From the NCBI GenBank assembly GCA_963815965.1, contig CAWFIT010000002.1:62001-126000 (forward strand): a DNA stretch of 64,000 nucleotides, read 5' to 3'. The position numbers were made by a program, and so were the translations under genes. Shown piece by piece: positions 36,767-44,940 of the stretch (positions are counted from its first letter, which is position 1; each line of letters starts with the position of its first letter). The notes beneath the pieces were generated by a model that did not search any database, had not been told where the DNA came from, and saw nothing but the letters and a program-made list of their open reading frames with translations. Origin of the DNA: DASVFB01 sp963815965. GTDB taxonomy: Bacteria; Actinomycetota; Thermoleophilia; Gaiellales; Gaiellaceae.

Positions 36767-36959
36767 GAGGCGTCCATTGTGCCGCTCGCGCGGCCGCGGT
36801 GGGGCACATCTCGCTCTTCGGCCAGACGACGTGTTAGCGTCAGTGTGCCCAATCGAGGGCGCCATCCCGTACTGCCCCGTACATCAGAGGGGCGTCCTCG
36901 CTTCCCCAGGGGGAGCTGCCCAGAACCCGCAGCACCCCCAACCTCACGCTTTGGTCCGC

Positions 36960-37205
36960 CTACGCGGCGTGGCGCTCGAGGCGCTCCTCGGCTCGGGCGC
37001 GGGCGATGATGCGCTGGCGGTCGCCCCACCGGAGCTCCGCGCGGAGCTGACGCTGCTCTTCCCACAGCTCCTCGAGACGCTCCTCTAGGCGATGTACCTC
37101 CGCCTGAAGCTCTGCGTTGTGGCCGTCGGATAGTTCGTGCCACAGCTCGACGCGGCGATCGCTGAGCTCGTCGATTTCCTTGTGAATGCTCTCCAAAGTT
37201 CTCAT
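36960..37205 (-). CDS. Small coiled-coil protein
   Basis: 81 residues from ATG 37205; a TTG four codons earlier is possible. Almost entirely a charged heptad helix (LESIHKEIDELSDRRVELWH; AEVHRLEERLEELWEEQRQL). It probably forms a dimeric coiled coil; function unknown. Confidence 0.6.
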   Translation of the reverse strand: MRTLESIHKEIDELSDRRVELWHELSDGHNAELQAEVHRLEERLEELWEEQRQLRAELRWGDRQRIIARARAEERLERHAA

Positions 37206-37343
37206 TTGTGTGTTCAACGCGATGAGAGCCCGGCTATTCCCGGCCCCCGGAAACCAACTCCCGGAATTTGCAAAGGCTCACGGCGTGCACTAAAACAAGA
37301 GTGGGCAAGAACTGCGGCTAGCACAACCGGGAAGAAGGACAAT

Positions 37344-37727
37344 TTGGCACATGCGGCTGGGCCGATCATGGTCGTCGATCACGACGACGGGATGCGCGTG
37401 CTCGTGAGCGAGCTCCTCGAGGCAGCCGGATTCGCGGTCGCCGAGGCGGGGACGGGCGAGACCGCCCTCTCGCTGGCGGGTGCAGCCCGGCCTCAGCTCG
37501 CCCTCGTCGACGTTTTCCTGCCCGGCCTTTCCGGTTACGAGGTTTGCCACCGCCTGAAGGTGGAGCATGGTGTTCCCGTCGTTCTCGTCTCGCGGACATC
37601 GCGAGAGTCGCTGGACCAGGTCGCCGGAATGCTGCTCGGTGCGGACGCCTGCGTCGCCAAGCCCTTCTCGCCGGACGAGCTGCTCGAGCGCGTGCGGGAA
37701 CTCGTTAGACGCCTCCAAGTGGCCTAG
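37344..37727 (+). CDS. Stand-alone response-regulator receiver domain
   Basis: 127 residues from TTG 37344, chosen because GAAGAAGGA lies five bases upstream and the domain begins nine codons later. The acidic pocket (MVVDHDDG), phospho-acceptor Asp in LALVDVFLPGLSG, SRTS and the KPFSPDELLERV lysine are all present. No output domain, so it acts by protein interaction. No kinase is adjacent; it ends tail-to-tail with the micropeptide gene. Confidence 0.85.
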   Translation: MAHAAGPIMVVDHDDGMRVLVSELLEAAGFAVAEAGTGETALSLAGAARPQLALVDVFLPGLSGYEVCHRLKVEHGVPVVLVSRTSRESLDQVAGMLLGADACVAKPFSPDELLERVRELVRRLQVA

Positions 37728-37807
37728 CGTCCGACGAAGTACCAGACCACGACGCCCGCCCCGACGACGCCCGCGGCGATCGCAACGGCGTACAGGAACG
37801 TCGTCAT
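37724..37807 (-). CDS. 27-residue membrane micropeptide
   Basis: ATG 37807 shares one base with the stop of the zincin gene (TGATG). The peptide is a short polar start (MTTF) and one hydrophobic helix (LYAVAIAAGVVGAGVVVWYF) with a basic C-terminus (VGR). Its coupled start suggests it is made with the rhomboid and zincin. It could be a substrate or regulator of them; this is inference. Confidence 0.55.
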   Translation of the reverse strand: MTTFLYAVAIAAGVVGAGVVVWYFVGR

Positions 37808-38106
37808 CAGTCGTAGCCCAGCTCCTCGAGCCGACCCTCGTCGATTCCGAAGTAATGAGCGAGCTCGTGCAGCACCGTAATCCGGATCTCGCGCTCGAGC
37901 TCCTGCGAGTCCGGAAACGACTCCTCGAGCGGCAACCGGTAGATCGTGATCTTCGCGGGCATGTAGGGCTCCTCCTCGAACAGCCCGAACAGATCCGGAT
38001 CGTTCGGGTGCTCGTCCTCGATGACGACCGCGACATTCTCGAGACGCTGCGCGATCTCCGACGGCACGGAGTCGAGTGCGCGACGTACGTGCGCTTCGAA
38101 GTTCAT
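37807..38106 (-). CDS. Minimal zinc metallopeptidase (zincin-like)
   Basis: 99 residues from ATG 38106, overlapping the rhomboid stop (TGATG). HELAHYFGIDEGRLEELGY at the C-terminus is the zincin signature with HExxH; the N-terminal part (ITIYRLPLEESFPDSQELER) matches the small metallopeptidase family seen in many bacteria. Cytoplasmic. Coupled to the rhomboid gene. Confidence 0.85.
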   Translation of the reverse strand: MNFEAHVRRALDSVPSEIAQRLENVAVVIEDEHPNDPDLFGLFEEEPYMPAKITIYRLPLEESFPDSQELEREIRITVLHELAHYFGIDEGRLEELGYD

Positions 38107-38822
38107 CACGCTGAAAAGCGCGTCACCGGTTGCAGCGGGTCTCGCTGCTTGAAGAGGTTGACGGTTAAGACGCCGAACACAAAGCCGCCGATGTGCGCGA
38201 AGAACGCTACGCCGCCGCCGGCTGTCGGCGTGGTGAGCGAGAACGTCCCGTCGAGCGCCTGCAGGGCGATCCAGATGCCGAGGAAGAGAATCGCCGGTAC
38301 CACTCGGAAGATGAAGAAGAAGCCGAGAAAGATCAACGCCAGGACGCTTGCGCGCGGCAGGAGCACGAAGTACGCGCCGAGCACGCCCGCGATCGCACCG
38401 CTCGCGCCGACGTTCGGGACGCTGGCGTCGCTCGCGGTGCCGAAGTAGACCGTGACGAACGTCTGGGTCGCCGTCGCTGCGATCCCAGCGAGCAAATAGA
38501 AGACGAGGTACCGGACGTGCCCGAGCGCGTCCTCGACGTTGTTGCCGAAGATCCAGAGGAAGAGCATGTTTCCTCCGATGTGGACGATCCCGCCGTGCAT
38601 GAACATCGCGCTGAACACCGTTAGGACGACTTCCTGATGGCGCAGCGCAGGGCCGACGCACGGGCCGTCGATCGCGCACGGGTAGTACCCCCAGTTGGTC
38701 ACGTGCGTGGTCAGACCCCCGCCCGACACCTCCCAGACGTAGACGATCACGTTGGCTGCGATCAAGCCGACGGTGACGACCGGGAACGACCGCGTCGGAA
38801 CGTTGTCCTTGAGCGGGATCAC
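38106..38822 (-). CDS. Rhomboid intramembrane serine protease
   Basis: 238 residues from GTG 38822. Six helices; catalytic Ser in NVGASGAIAGVLGAYF and His in FAHIGGFVFG; the HGGIVHIGGNMLFLWIFG segment is also typical. It cleaves membrane proteins within the bilayer. It starts 39 bp after the histidine kinase and is coupled to the zincin. Confidence 0.9.
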   Translation of the reverse strand: MIPLKDNVPTRSFPVVTVGLIAANVIVYVWEVSGGGLTTHVTNWGYYPCAIDGPCVGPALRHQEVVLTVFSAMFMHGGIVHIGGNMLFLWIFGNNVEDALGHVRYLVFYLLAGIAATATQTFVTVYFGTASDASVPNVGASGAIAGVLGAYFVLLPRASVLALIFLGFFFIFRVVPAILFLGIWIALQALDGTFSLTTPTAGGGVAFFAHIGGFVFGVLTVNLFKQRDPLQPVTRFSA

Positions 38823-38861
38823 TACCGCATGATCAGGGCCACCGGCCCTCGCCGCTGGATC

Positions 38862-40172
38862 CTACGGAGCGACGGGCAGGCGAAGCGTGAACACGGCACC
38901 GCCGTCGGGCGCGTTGTTTGCCTCGACGCTGCCTCCGTGCGCCTCGACGACGTGGCGGACGATCGCGAGGCCGAGGCCCGAGCCCGTTGTTCTCCGCGCC
39001 GCGGGCGAGCGGTAGAAACGCTCGAACACGAGCGGCAGGTCGGCTTCGTCGATGCCGGGTCCGTGGTCGCGCACGACGACGCTTCCCTGAGCAACCGACA
39101 CTTCGACGGTTCCTCCTTCGGGGCTCCACTTCAGCGCGTTGCCGAGGACGTTGGTCACCGCGCGGCTCAGGCGTTCCACATCGCCACGCACAGTGCACGG
39201 TTCGGTCTTCAGCTCGAGATCGACACCGGTGGGGTGCCTGCGTAACCGGTCGACCTCGATCGAGACGATCTCGTCGAGTCGAACGTCTTCGAATTTCGTC
39301 GCGGCCTCGCCGTCGAGCGCAAGCTCGATCAGATCCGTAACGAGGCCGTCGAGCTCGTCGACCTGTTCGACAACGGCGCGTGCGACGGCGTCCTGTTCGT
39401 CCTCGCGCACCTTGCCGCGCTCGAGCAGCTCGGCGTTCGCGCGGATGCTCGTGAGCGGGGTGCGAAACTCGTGCGACGCGTCGGCTACGAGCTGTCGCTG
39501 CGCCGTCAGCGAGCGATCGAGTGCGACGAGCATCTCGTTGAACGCTGCGCCGAGCCGCGACACCTCGTCGTGTCCGTCCTCGTCGAGCCTGACCGAGAGA
39601 TCGCGTGTGCGCGCGACTTCTTCTGCGGTCTTGGTCAGGCGGCGAACGGGCGCGAGCGCCTTTTCCGCGATCCAGCCTCCGAGCAGCACCGAGAGGAGGA
39701 CCGCGCACACAGCGACGATCGCGAGGATGAGCCGGAGCCGGCTCAGGGTGGCGTCGTCGTCGGCGAGCGGTCGCGTGACCTGCAGAGCGACTCCCGGCCC
39801 GACGTGCGTGGTCAAGACCCGCGTGCGCGCGCCCCCGACCGTCTCCGTCTCGGTGAGAGAGCCGGATCCCGTTGCGATCGCTCGCTCGGCTCTTCCGCTC
39901 GGCAGCTGCGTCACCTGGTACGGAGGGCGCACCGACTGTCCGTCAGCCGAGAGCATCTGCACGTACTCGCCGGGCGCGGCGATGATCCCGCGAAAGCTCG
40001 CGCGGCCGGCCTCGACCGTCGGTGCGAGCTCGGCAGCGCGCCCGTGAAGCGTCACGTCGACTCGCGAGTAGAGCTCGCGCTTCACGAGGAGATACGCGAA
40101 GACGCTCAGGAGCACGACGGTTGCTCCGAGTGCGGCCGACGTTGCGAGCACGACGCGCCGGCTGAGCGTCAC
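38862..40172 (-). CDS. Sensor histidine kinase, MprB-like
   Basis: 436 residues from GTG 40172, overlapping the regulator stop by four bases. Helix 1 at about 8-30, an outer sensor to residue 145, helix 2 (LILAIVAVCAVLLSVLLGGW), HAMP, then HisKA with DASHEFRTPLTSIRANAEL (phospho-His) and HATPase with NALKWSP, DHGPGID and GSGLGLAI. The extracytoplasmic domain has no recognised ligand. Confidence 0.92.
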   Translation of the reverse strand: MTLSRRVVLATSAALGATVVLLSVFAYLLVKRELYSRVDVTLHGRAAELAPTVEAGRASFRGIIAAPGEYVQMLSADGQSVRPPYQVTQLPSGRAERAIATGSGSLTETETVGGARTRVLTTHVGPGVALQVTRPLADDDATLSRLRLILAIVAVCAVLLSVLLGGWIAEKALAPVRRLTKTAEEVARTRDLSVRLDEDGHDEVSRLGAAFNEMLVALDRSLTAQRQLVADASHEFRTPLTSIRANAELLERGKVREDEQDAVARAVVEQVDELDGLVTDLIELALDGEAATKFEDVRLDEIVSIEVDRLRRHPTGVDLELKTEPCTVRGDVERLSRAVTNVLGNALKWSPEGGTVEVSVAQGSVVVRDHGPGIDEADLPLVFERFYRSPAARRTTGSGLGLAIVRHVVEAHGGSVEANNAPDGGAVFTLRLPVAP

Positions 40173-40840
40173 GGATCGCTCCTGAGCACGTAGCCGACGC
40201 CGCGTACCGTTTGGATCAGCCGCGGCAGACCCGACTCTTCCATCTTGCGGCGGAGGTAGCCGACGTAGACCTCCAGGGAGTTCGACGTCGGGCCGAAGTC
40301 GTACCCCCAGACCTCGACAAGGATCTCCGACCGGCTGAGCACGCGCCCAGGCGAGCGCAGGAACAGTTCCAGCAGCGCGAACTCAGTGCGCGTCAGCGTG
40401 AGTCGCTCGTCTCCGCGCCACGCAAGGTACGCATTCGGATCGACCACGACGTCCGCGTACTGCAGCGGCCCCTTGACCTTCGGCATTCGCCGGAGGAGCG
40501 CACGGAGACGCGCGAGCAGCTCGTCGAGTGCGAATGGTTTTGCGAGGTAGTCGTCGGCGCCCGCGTCGAGGCCCGCGACGCGGTCGGAGACCTCGCGCTT
40601 TGCCGTGAGCATGAGGATCGGGATCATGTTGTCGGCCGCGCGCAGACGGCGGCAGACTTCGAGGCCGTCCGGCGGCGGCATCATCACGTCGAGGACGGCC
40701 GCGTCTGGTTCGTCACGCTCGACCGCAAGCAACGTCTCATCGCCGTCGCCTGCGAACGCGACGTCGTACCCCTCGGAGGTCAGCGCTCGGCCGAGCGCTT
40801 CTCTGACGGCCAACTCGTCGTCCGCGATCAGGATCCGCAT
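40169..40840 (-). CDS. OmpR/PhoB-family response regulator, MprA-like
   Basis: 223 residues from ATG 40840. Receiver: IADDELAV, Asp in AAVLDVMMPPPDGLEV, LTAK, AKPFALDELLARL. Winged-helix output: LTRTEFALLELFLRSPGRVL, VYVGYLRRKMEES, QTVRGVGYVL. First gene of a run that includes the kinase and probably the rhomboid, zincin and micropeptide. Confidence 0.93.
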   Translation of the reverse strand: MRILIADDELAVREALGRALTSEGYDVAFAGDGDETLLAVERDEPDAAVLDVMMPPPDGLEVCRRLRAADNMIPILMLTAKREVSDRVAGLDAGADDYLAKPFALDELLARLRALLRRMPKVKGPLQYADVVVDPNAYLAWRGDERLTLTRTEFALLELFLRSPGRVLSRSEILVEVWGYDFGPTSNSLEVYVGYLRRKMEESGLPRLIQTVRGVGYVLRSDP

Positions 40841-41034
40841 CGCCGTAATCTTGGCGACCGCTCCCCGAAAACGCGAGAGCCGGCGCTCCCGCCGGCTCTC
40901 ACTTCGCATTCATCCTCAAGGGGTGCGAGGAAGAGTCGAGTGTCTCGCGAACGGCTGAAAGGCGCCTGAAGGCCCGATAAGAACTCGATAAGAAATCGCG
41001 GGCGCGTACCGCGAACCGCTTACGATGCTGCCAG

Positions 41035-41489
41035 ATGACGGCGGCGCCAAAGATGATCGCGCTCGTGTTCGCGATCGCCGTCGCATTCGTCGCGGCCGGC
41101 TGCGGCGGGGGAGACAAGGCGGCCGAGACAGAGACCGTCGGCGCGGGAGGAGAGACGAAGATCGACTGCCGCGCCGACGAGTTCTCCGGCGATCCGCAGC
41201 TGCCGGCGAACTTCCCGATGCCCGGCGAGTTCGTCGTCACGTCATCCACCCAGGAAGGCCCGACCCGCGTGGTCGTCGGCTACTGGGAGTCCGGGCTCGA
41301 CGAGGCGTACCGCGAGTGGAAGGATCAGGTCGACGGAGGCCGGGTTCAACGTGACCTTCGACGAGCTCGAGGACAAGGACTGCCGAGGTCGCATACGAGG
41401 GCTCGGGCAGGACGGGGATCATCCAGCTCAAGGATCGCTGCAACGAGGAAGAAGTGACGTACGTCCGCATCACCAGCCGTCCCGAATAG
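41035..41489 (+). pseudogene. Small lipoprotein with two one-base insertions
   Basis: From ATG 41035, a lipobox signal (ALVFAIAVAFVAAGCGGGDK) is followed by a domain (QLPANFPMPGEFVVTSSTQE; TRVVVGYWESGLDEAYREWK). After an extra base near 41335 the protein continues (FNVTFDELEDKDC), and after another near 41385 it resumes (EVAYEGSGRTGIIQLKDRCN; VTYVRITSRPE) to the stop at 41487. Repaired length is about 150 residues. Function unknown; both insertions may be consensus errors. Confidence 0.7.
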
Positions 41490-41498
41490 CCGCCCCGC

Positions 41499-41867
41499 TT
41501 ACTTCGCAAAGATCGTCGCCAGGTAGGCGAGCACGTCGTCCTCGCGGCTGCCGCTGACCAGCTTCGCCGGCATGATGCCGCCGCCGTTGTCGATCTGAGT
41601 CTTCGCAGCGGCCACCGTGATCTGTGCGCCTGCGAGGCGAGGGCCGACGCCGCCTTCGGCGTTCATCCCGTGACAGCCGCCGCACGTCTGCTTGAAGATC
41701 GCCCGGCCGCGGACGGCGTCGCCTAGCGTGACCGGCGCCGCGCTCGCTTCGGGCCTCGCGAGGTGGAGCTTCGCGAGCGTGAAGGTGGCGGCCGAGACGA
41801 CGACGAAGAGGGCAAGCGGCAGCACGACGATGCGCCGCAACGGCCATCGCGACTCCGGTCTGGACAC
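41499..41867 (-). CDS. Membrane-anchored c-type cytochrome
   Basis: 122 residues from GTG 41867. N-terminal anchor (IVVLPLALFVVVSAATFTLA); heme motif CGGCH preceded by GRAIFKQT; axial Met in GGIMPAKLV. A monoheme electron-transfer domain outside the membrane. Divergent from the DUF6529-like gene by 31 bp, suggesting a shared redox function. Confidence 0.88.
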   Translation of the reverse strand: MSRPESRWPLRRIVVLPLALFVVVSAATFTLAKLHLARPEASAAPVTLGDAVRGRAIFKQTCGGCHGMNAEGGVGPRLAGAQITVAAAKTQIDNGGGIMPAKLVSGSREDDVLAYLATIFAK

Positions 41868-41898
41868 GCGGCGATCGTAACGCTTAGTCTCGACGCTG

Positions 41899-42372
41899 GT
41901 GATTCTCGCCAGCGTCAGCGGGACATACACGGACGCGGTCACGTCGGTGTTCTCGACGACGATCGCCGGCAAGGTCTGGCTGGCGACTGCTGCTGTCGTG
42001 CTAGCCGCGGTTCAGGTATCGACGGGCGCACGCATCTTCGGGAAGTTGGAGCGCGTCATTCCGATCGGTCGTCCGCGCGTGAACACGATCCATCGGTGGT
42101 CGGGGAGGCTCGCAGTGCTCTTCACGCTTCCCGTCGCCTTCCACTGCATCTTCATCCTCGGCTTCCAGACGACGAGCACGCGCGTCCTCGTGCACTCGAT
42201 CCTCGGCTCGTTCGTCTACGGCGTGCTCACCGTCAAGCTCTTCTTCGTCCACGATCGTATGCACCCGCGCTGGGTGCTGCCGGTCGTCGGCGGCACGATG
42301 GCGTCTGTGCTGACCCTGCTCTGGGCGACCTCGGCGCTGTGGTACTTCACGAACGTCCGCGTCGGGTTCTAG
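41899..42372 (+). CDS. DUF6529-like membrane protein (possible b-type heme protein)
   Basis: 157 residues from GTG 41899. Four helices (GKVWLATAAVVLAAVQVSTG; GRLAVLFTLPVAFHCIFILG; VHSILGSFVYGVLTVKLFFV; VVGGTMASVLTLLWATSALW). Histidines in IHRWSGR, FHCIF, VHSIL and VHDRMHP lie near helix ends, as in heme-binding four-helix proteins. Function unknown; it is paired with a cytochrome c. Confidence 0.75.
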   Translation: MILASVSGTYTDAVTSVFSTTIAGKVWLATAAVVLAAVQVSTGARIFGKLERVIPIGRPRVNTIHRWSGRLAVLFTLPVAFHCIFILGFQTTSTRVLVHSILGSFVYGVLTVKLFFVHDRMHPRWVLPVVGGTMASVLTLLWATSALWYFTNVRVGF

Positions 42373-43298
42373 ACGTCGGCCGAGGCGTAGAGCGCTTCAA
42401 TCGTTCGCGCTTGCGCGCTTGCGTCTTCGCGGCCGAGCAGGAGTGGCGCTTCGCCGTGGATCGCGTCACTGACGTTCTCGAGCTCGAGCTTGTACGAGTT
42501 CTGCGGCGTAATGCGTTCCTCGCGGCCGTTGAGCAGGATCAGTCCGTCCTTGCAGTGCCATGGATTGCCGGCGAAGAGCGTTCCCTCGCTGCCGATCGCC
42601 TCCAGGCCCGCGTGGTCGTACGTGAACGCGCACGAGAACTCGGCGACGACGTCGCGCGGGAAGCGCAGCGTGCCCGTGAAACGCACGTCGACACCGCTCG
42701 GCCCGACGACCTGTTCGCCGTGCACACGCTCGGGCTCGCCGGCGAGCAGCCTGGCGCCGCTGACGCAGTAGCAGCCGACGTCCATCAGCGCCCCGCCGTC
42801 GAGCTCCGCGCTGAGGCGTACGTCCCTCTCTGCGCGTAGACGGAAGGCGAACGTCGCCCGGATCGTCTGCAGCTCGCCGATCTCGGGCAGAAGCTCGACG
42901 AAGCGGGCCGTCTGCGGGTTGTGACGCCACATGAAAGCCTCCGACAGGACGAGCCCGTTCCGTTCCGCGAGGTCGAACGCCTCGTCGACGTCCGCCGAGT
43001 GCCGCGTGTAGGGCTTCTCGCAGAGCACGTGCTTGCCGGCCGCGAGCGCGCGGAGCGTCCACTCGTGATGGAGGGAGTTCGGAAGCGAGATGTACACGGC
43101 TTCGACGCCGTCGTCGGCGAGGAGCGCGTCGTACGAGCCGTGCGCGCGTGGGATCCCGTGCTCGCGCGCGTACACCTCGGCGCGCGTGCGGTCGCGGCTG
43201 CCGACCGCGACGACCTCGACGCGGTCCGAGAGCCGGGCGCCCTCGAGCACGTGGCGGTTGATGTTCGCCGTTGAGAGGATTCCCCAGCGTGTCAGCAC
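42369..43298 (-). CDS. Gfo/Idh/MocA-family oxidoreductase
   Basis: 309 residues from GTG 43298, with GAGGTGAAG upstream. Rossmann start (TRWGILSTANINRHVLEGAR), NAD(P)-site (VYISLPNSLHHEWTLRALAA), signature EKPYTRHSADVDEA, then the C-terminal dimerisation domain (LDGGALMDVGCYCVSGARLL). Oxidises a sugar, sugar acid or related polyol; substrate unknown. Near the sugar importers. Confidence 0.9.
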   Translation of the reverse strand: MLTRWGILSTANINRHVLEGARLSDRVEVVAVGSRDRTRAEVYAREHGIPRAHGSYDALLADDGVEAVYISLPNSLHHEWTLRALAAGKHVLCEKPYTRHSADVDEAFDLAERNGLVLSEAFMWRHNPQTARFVELLPEIGELQTIRATFAFRLRAERDVRLSAELDGGALMDVGCYCVSGARLLAGEPERVHGEQVVGPSGVDVRFTGTLRFPRDVVAEFSCAFTYDHAGLEAIGSEGTLFAGNPWHCKDGLILLNGREERITPQNSYKLELENVSDAIHGEAPLLLGREDASAQARTIEALYASADV

Positions 43299-43323
43299 GG
43301 CTTCACCTCGATTCCTTACGCTC

Positions 43324-43878
43324 GTGACGGTGGACGTGCAGGAGTTGAGACCTGGGCTCTGGCGCTGGACGGCGCGGCATCCCGAGTGGGACGACCGCGA
43401 CGTGAGCTCCGCGTACCTGGAGACGGCGGACAGGGTATGTCTGATCGACCCGCTCGTGCCGCGCGGGGAGGAGGAGCGGTTCTTCTCCGCGCTCGACCCG
43501 GATGTCGAGCGACTCGAACGCCCTGTGGCGATTGTGCTCACAAACCCGTGGCATCGCCGCAGCGCCGACGAGCTCGCGCAGCGGTACGGGGCGCAGGTAT
43601 TCGTGGGTCTCGATCGTGGGCTGCCAGGCGGGTTGCAGGCCTATCCGGGCGGCATGCAGCCCGAGGACGTCGTCATCCACGGGCCTTCCCACCGCGTGCT
43701 CTTCACCGGCGACACACTGCTGAACAACGAGCTCTGCCCGGAGGACTGGCTCGCCCAGGGCCGTGAGCACCACGTCGCCTGCTTGCGCCGTGTGCTCGAC
43801 CTCGACGCTGACCTCGTCGTGCCGTCGCATGGCTCGCCGTTCCCGATCGAGCAGCTTGCCGCGGCCCTGCACGATTAA
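43324..43878 (+). CDS. Metallo-beta-lactamase-fold protein with degenerate metal motif
   Basis: 184 residues from GTG 43324. The fold is clear (YLETADRVCLIDPLVPRGEE; LFTGDTLLNN; VVPSHGSPF), but the first metal motif, usually HxHxDH, reads NPWHRRSADEL, so it may bind one metal or none. It overlaps the end of the convergent Gfo/Idh gene by four bases. Function unknown. Confidence 0.75.
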   Translation: MTVDVQELRPGLWRWTARHPEWDDRDVSSAYLETADRVCLIDPLVPRGEEERFFSALDPDVERLERPVAIVLTNPWHRRSADELAQRYGAQVFVGLDRGLPGGLQAYPGGMQPEDVVIHGPSHRVLFTGDTLLNNELCPEDWLAQGREHHVACLRRVLDLDADLVVPSHGSPFPIEQLAAALHD

Positions 43879-44924
43879 GGCGTCTCCTGGCGGCCGCTCT
43901 GAGATGAGCGGAGGATCGCATCGCACACGAGCGCACAGCGATAGCCGTCCTCGAACGTCGCGCCGTCGGGAGCGATAGACCCGTCACCGGCGATCGCGTT
44001 CAGCAGGTGGAGGTACTCGTACGTGAACGTATCTCCCCAGCCGATGATGTGCCCGGGCGGCCACCAGTCGCCGTGCTCGAGCACGGTGCGGAACGCACCG
44101 CCGTCGGAGATCTGCAACTCGTTCATCCGCTCCTGGTCGTAGGCGACCGAGCCCTTCGTTCCGTTCAGCTCGAACGCATTGTGATTGATTCGTCCGAGCG
44201 CGAGCCGCGACGCTTCGAGCGTGCCGGTCGCGCCATTATCGAACTCAACCGTCGCAACGAATGAGTCGTCCACCCGGCGGCCGGGAACGAACGTGCGCAC
44301 GACCGCGCTGACGGATCGGATCTCGCCGACGAGATGACGCGCCAGGTCGATCGAGTGCGCGCCGAGGTCGCCCAGCGCACCTGTGCCGGCGACGGACGGA
44401 TCGAAATGCCAGTCGTCAGGCGCCGCCTCCCAGCCCCAGGATTGGAGATAGCGCGCACGGAAGTGCACGATCTCGCCGAGCTCACCGGACTGCACGAGCT
44501 CGCGCGCGAGGCGAACGGCGGGTACGAAGCGATAGTTGAAGCCGGTCGCGTGCACGACGCCTGCGTCCTCGGCCGCGCGCCACATCGTGTGTGCTTCGCC
44601 CGCCGACAGCGCGAGCGGCTTCTCGCAGAGGACGTGCTTGCCCGCGCGTGCCGCCGCGATTGTCGGCTCCGCGTGAAGCGCGTTCGGCCCGCCGTTGACG
44701 AAGAGGCCGACTCGGTCGTCTGCGACCTGCTCGTGCCAGTCCGTCGTCGCGTCCGCCCAGCCCAGTCGAGCCCGGGCCTCCTCGAGCGCCTCGCGTTCGC
44801 GGCCGCAGATCGAGACGAGTTCGGGCTCGAGTGCGGCGCTGAGCTGGCGTACGGCTCCGAGCGCACGAGAGTGGGCGTCGCCCATGAAGCGATAGCCGAG
44901 CATCGCAACGCCGATGCGAGTCAC
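43875..44924 (-). CDS. Gfo/Idh/MocA-family oxidoreductase
   Basis: 349 residues. Rossmann start (RIGVAMLGYRFMGDAHSRAL), EKPLALSAGEAHTMW, then the substrate and dimerisation domain (GTGALGDLGAHSIDLARHLV; GHIIGWGDTFTYEYLHLLNA). The C-terminal region resembles inositol/sugar dehydrogenases of this family. Starts 16 bp after the CUT2 permease, so it probably oxidises the imported sugar. Confidence 0.9.
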   Translation of the reverse strand: MTRIGVAMLGYRFMGDAHSRALGAVRQLSAALEPELVSICGREREALEEARARLGWADATTDWHEQVADDRVGLFVNGGPNALHAEPTIAAARAGKHVLCEKPLALSAGEAHTMWRAAEDAGVVHATGFNYRFVPAVRLARELVQSGELGEIVHFRARYLQSWGWEAAPDDWHFDPSVAGTGALGDLGAHSIDLARHLVGEIRSVSAVVRTFVPGRRVDDSFVATVEFDNGATGTLEASRLALGRINHNAFELNGTKGSVAYDQERMNELQISDGGAFRTVLEHGDWWPPGHIIGWGDTFTYEYLHLLNAIAGDGSIAPDGATFEDGYRCALVCDAILRSSQSGRQETP

Positions 44925-44940
44925 GTCTCGTCAGGAGCGG

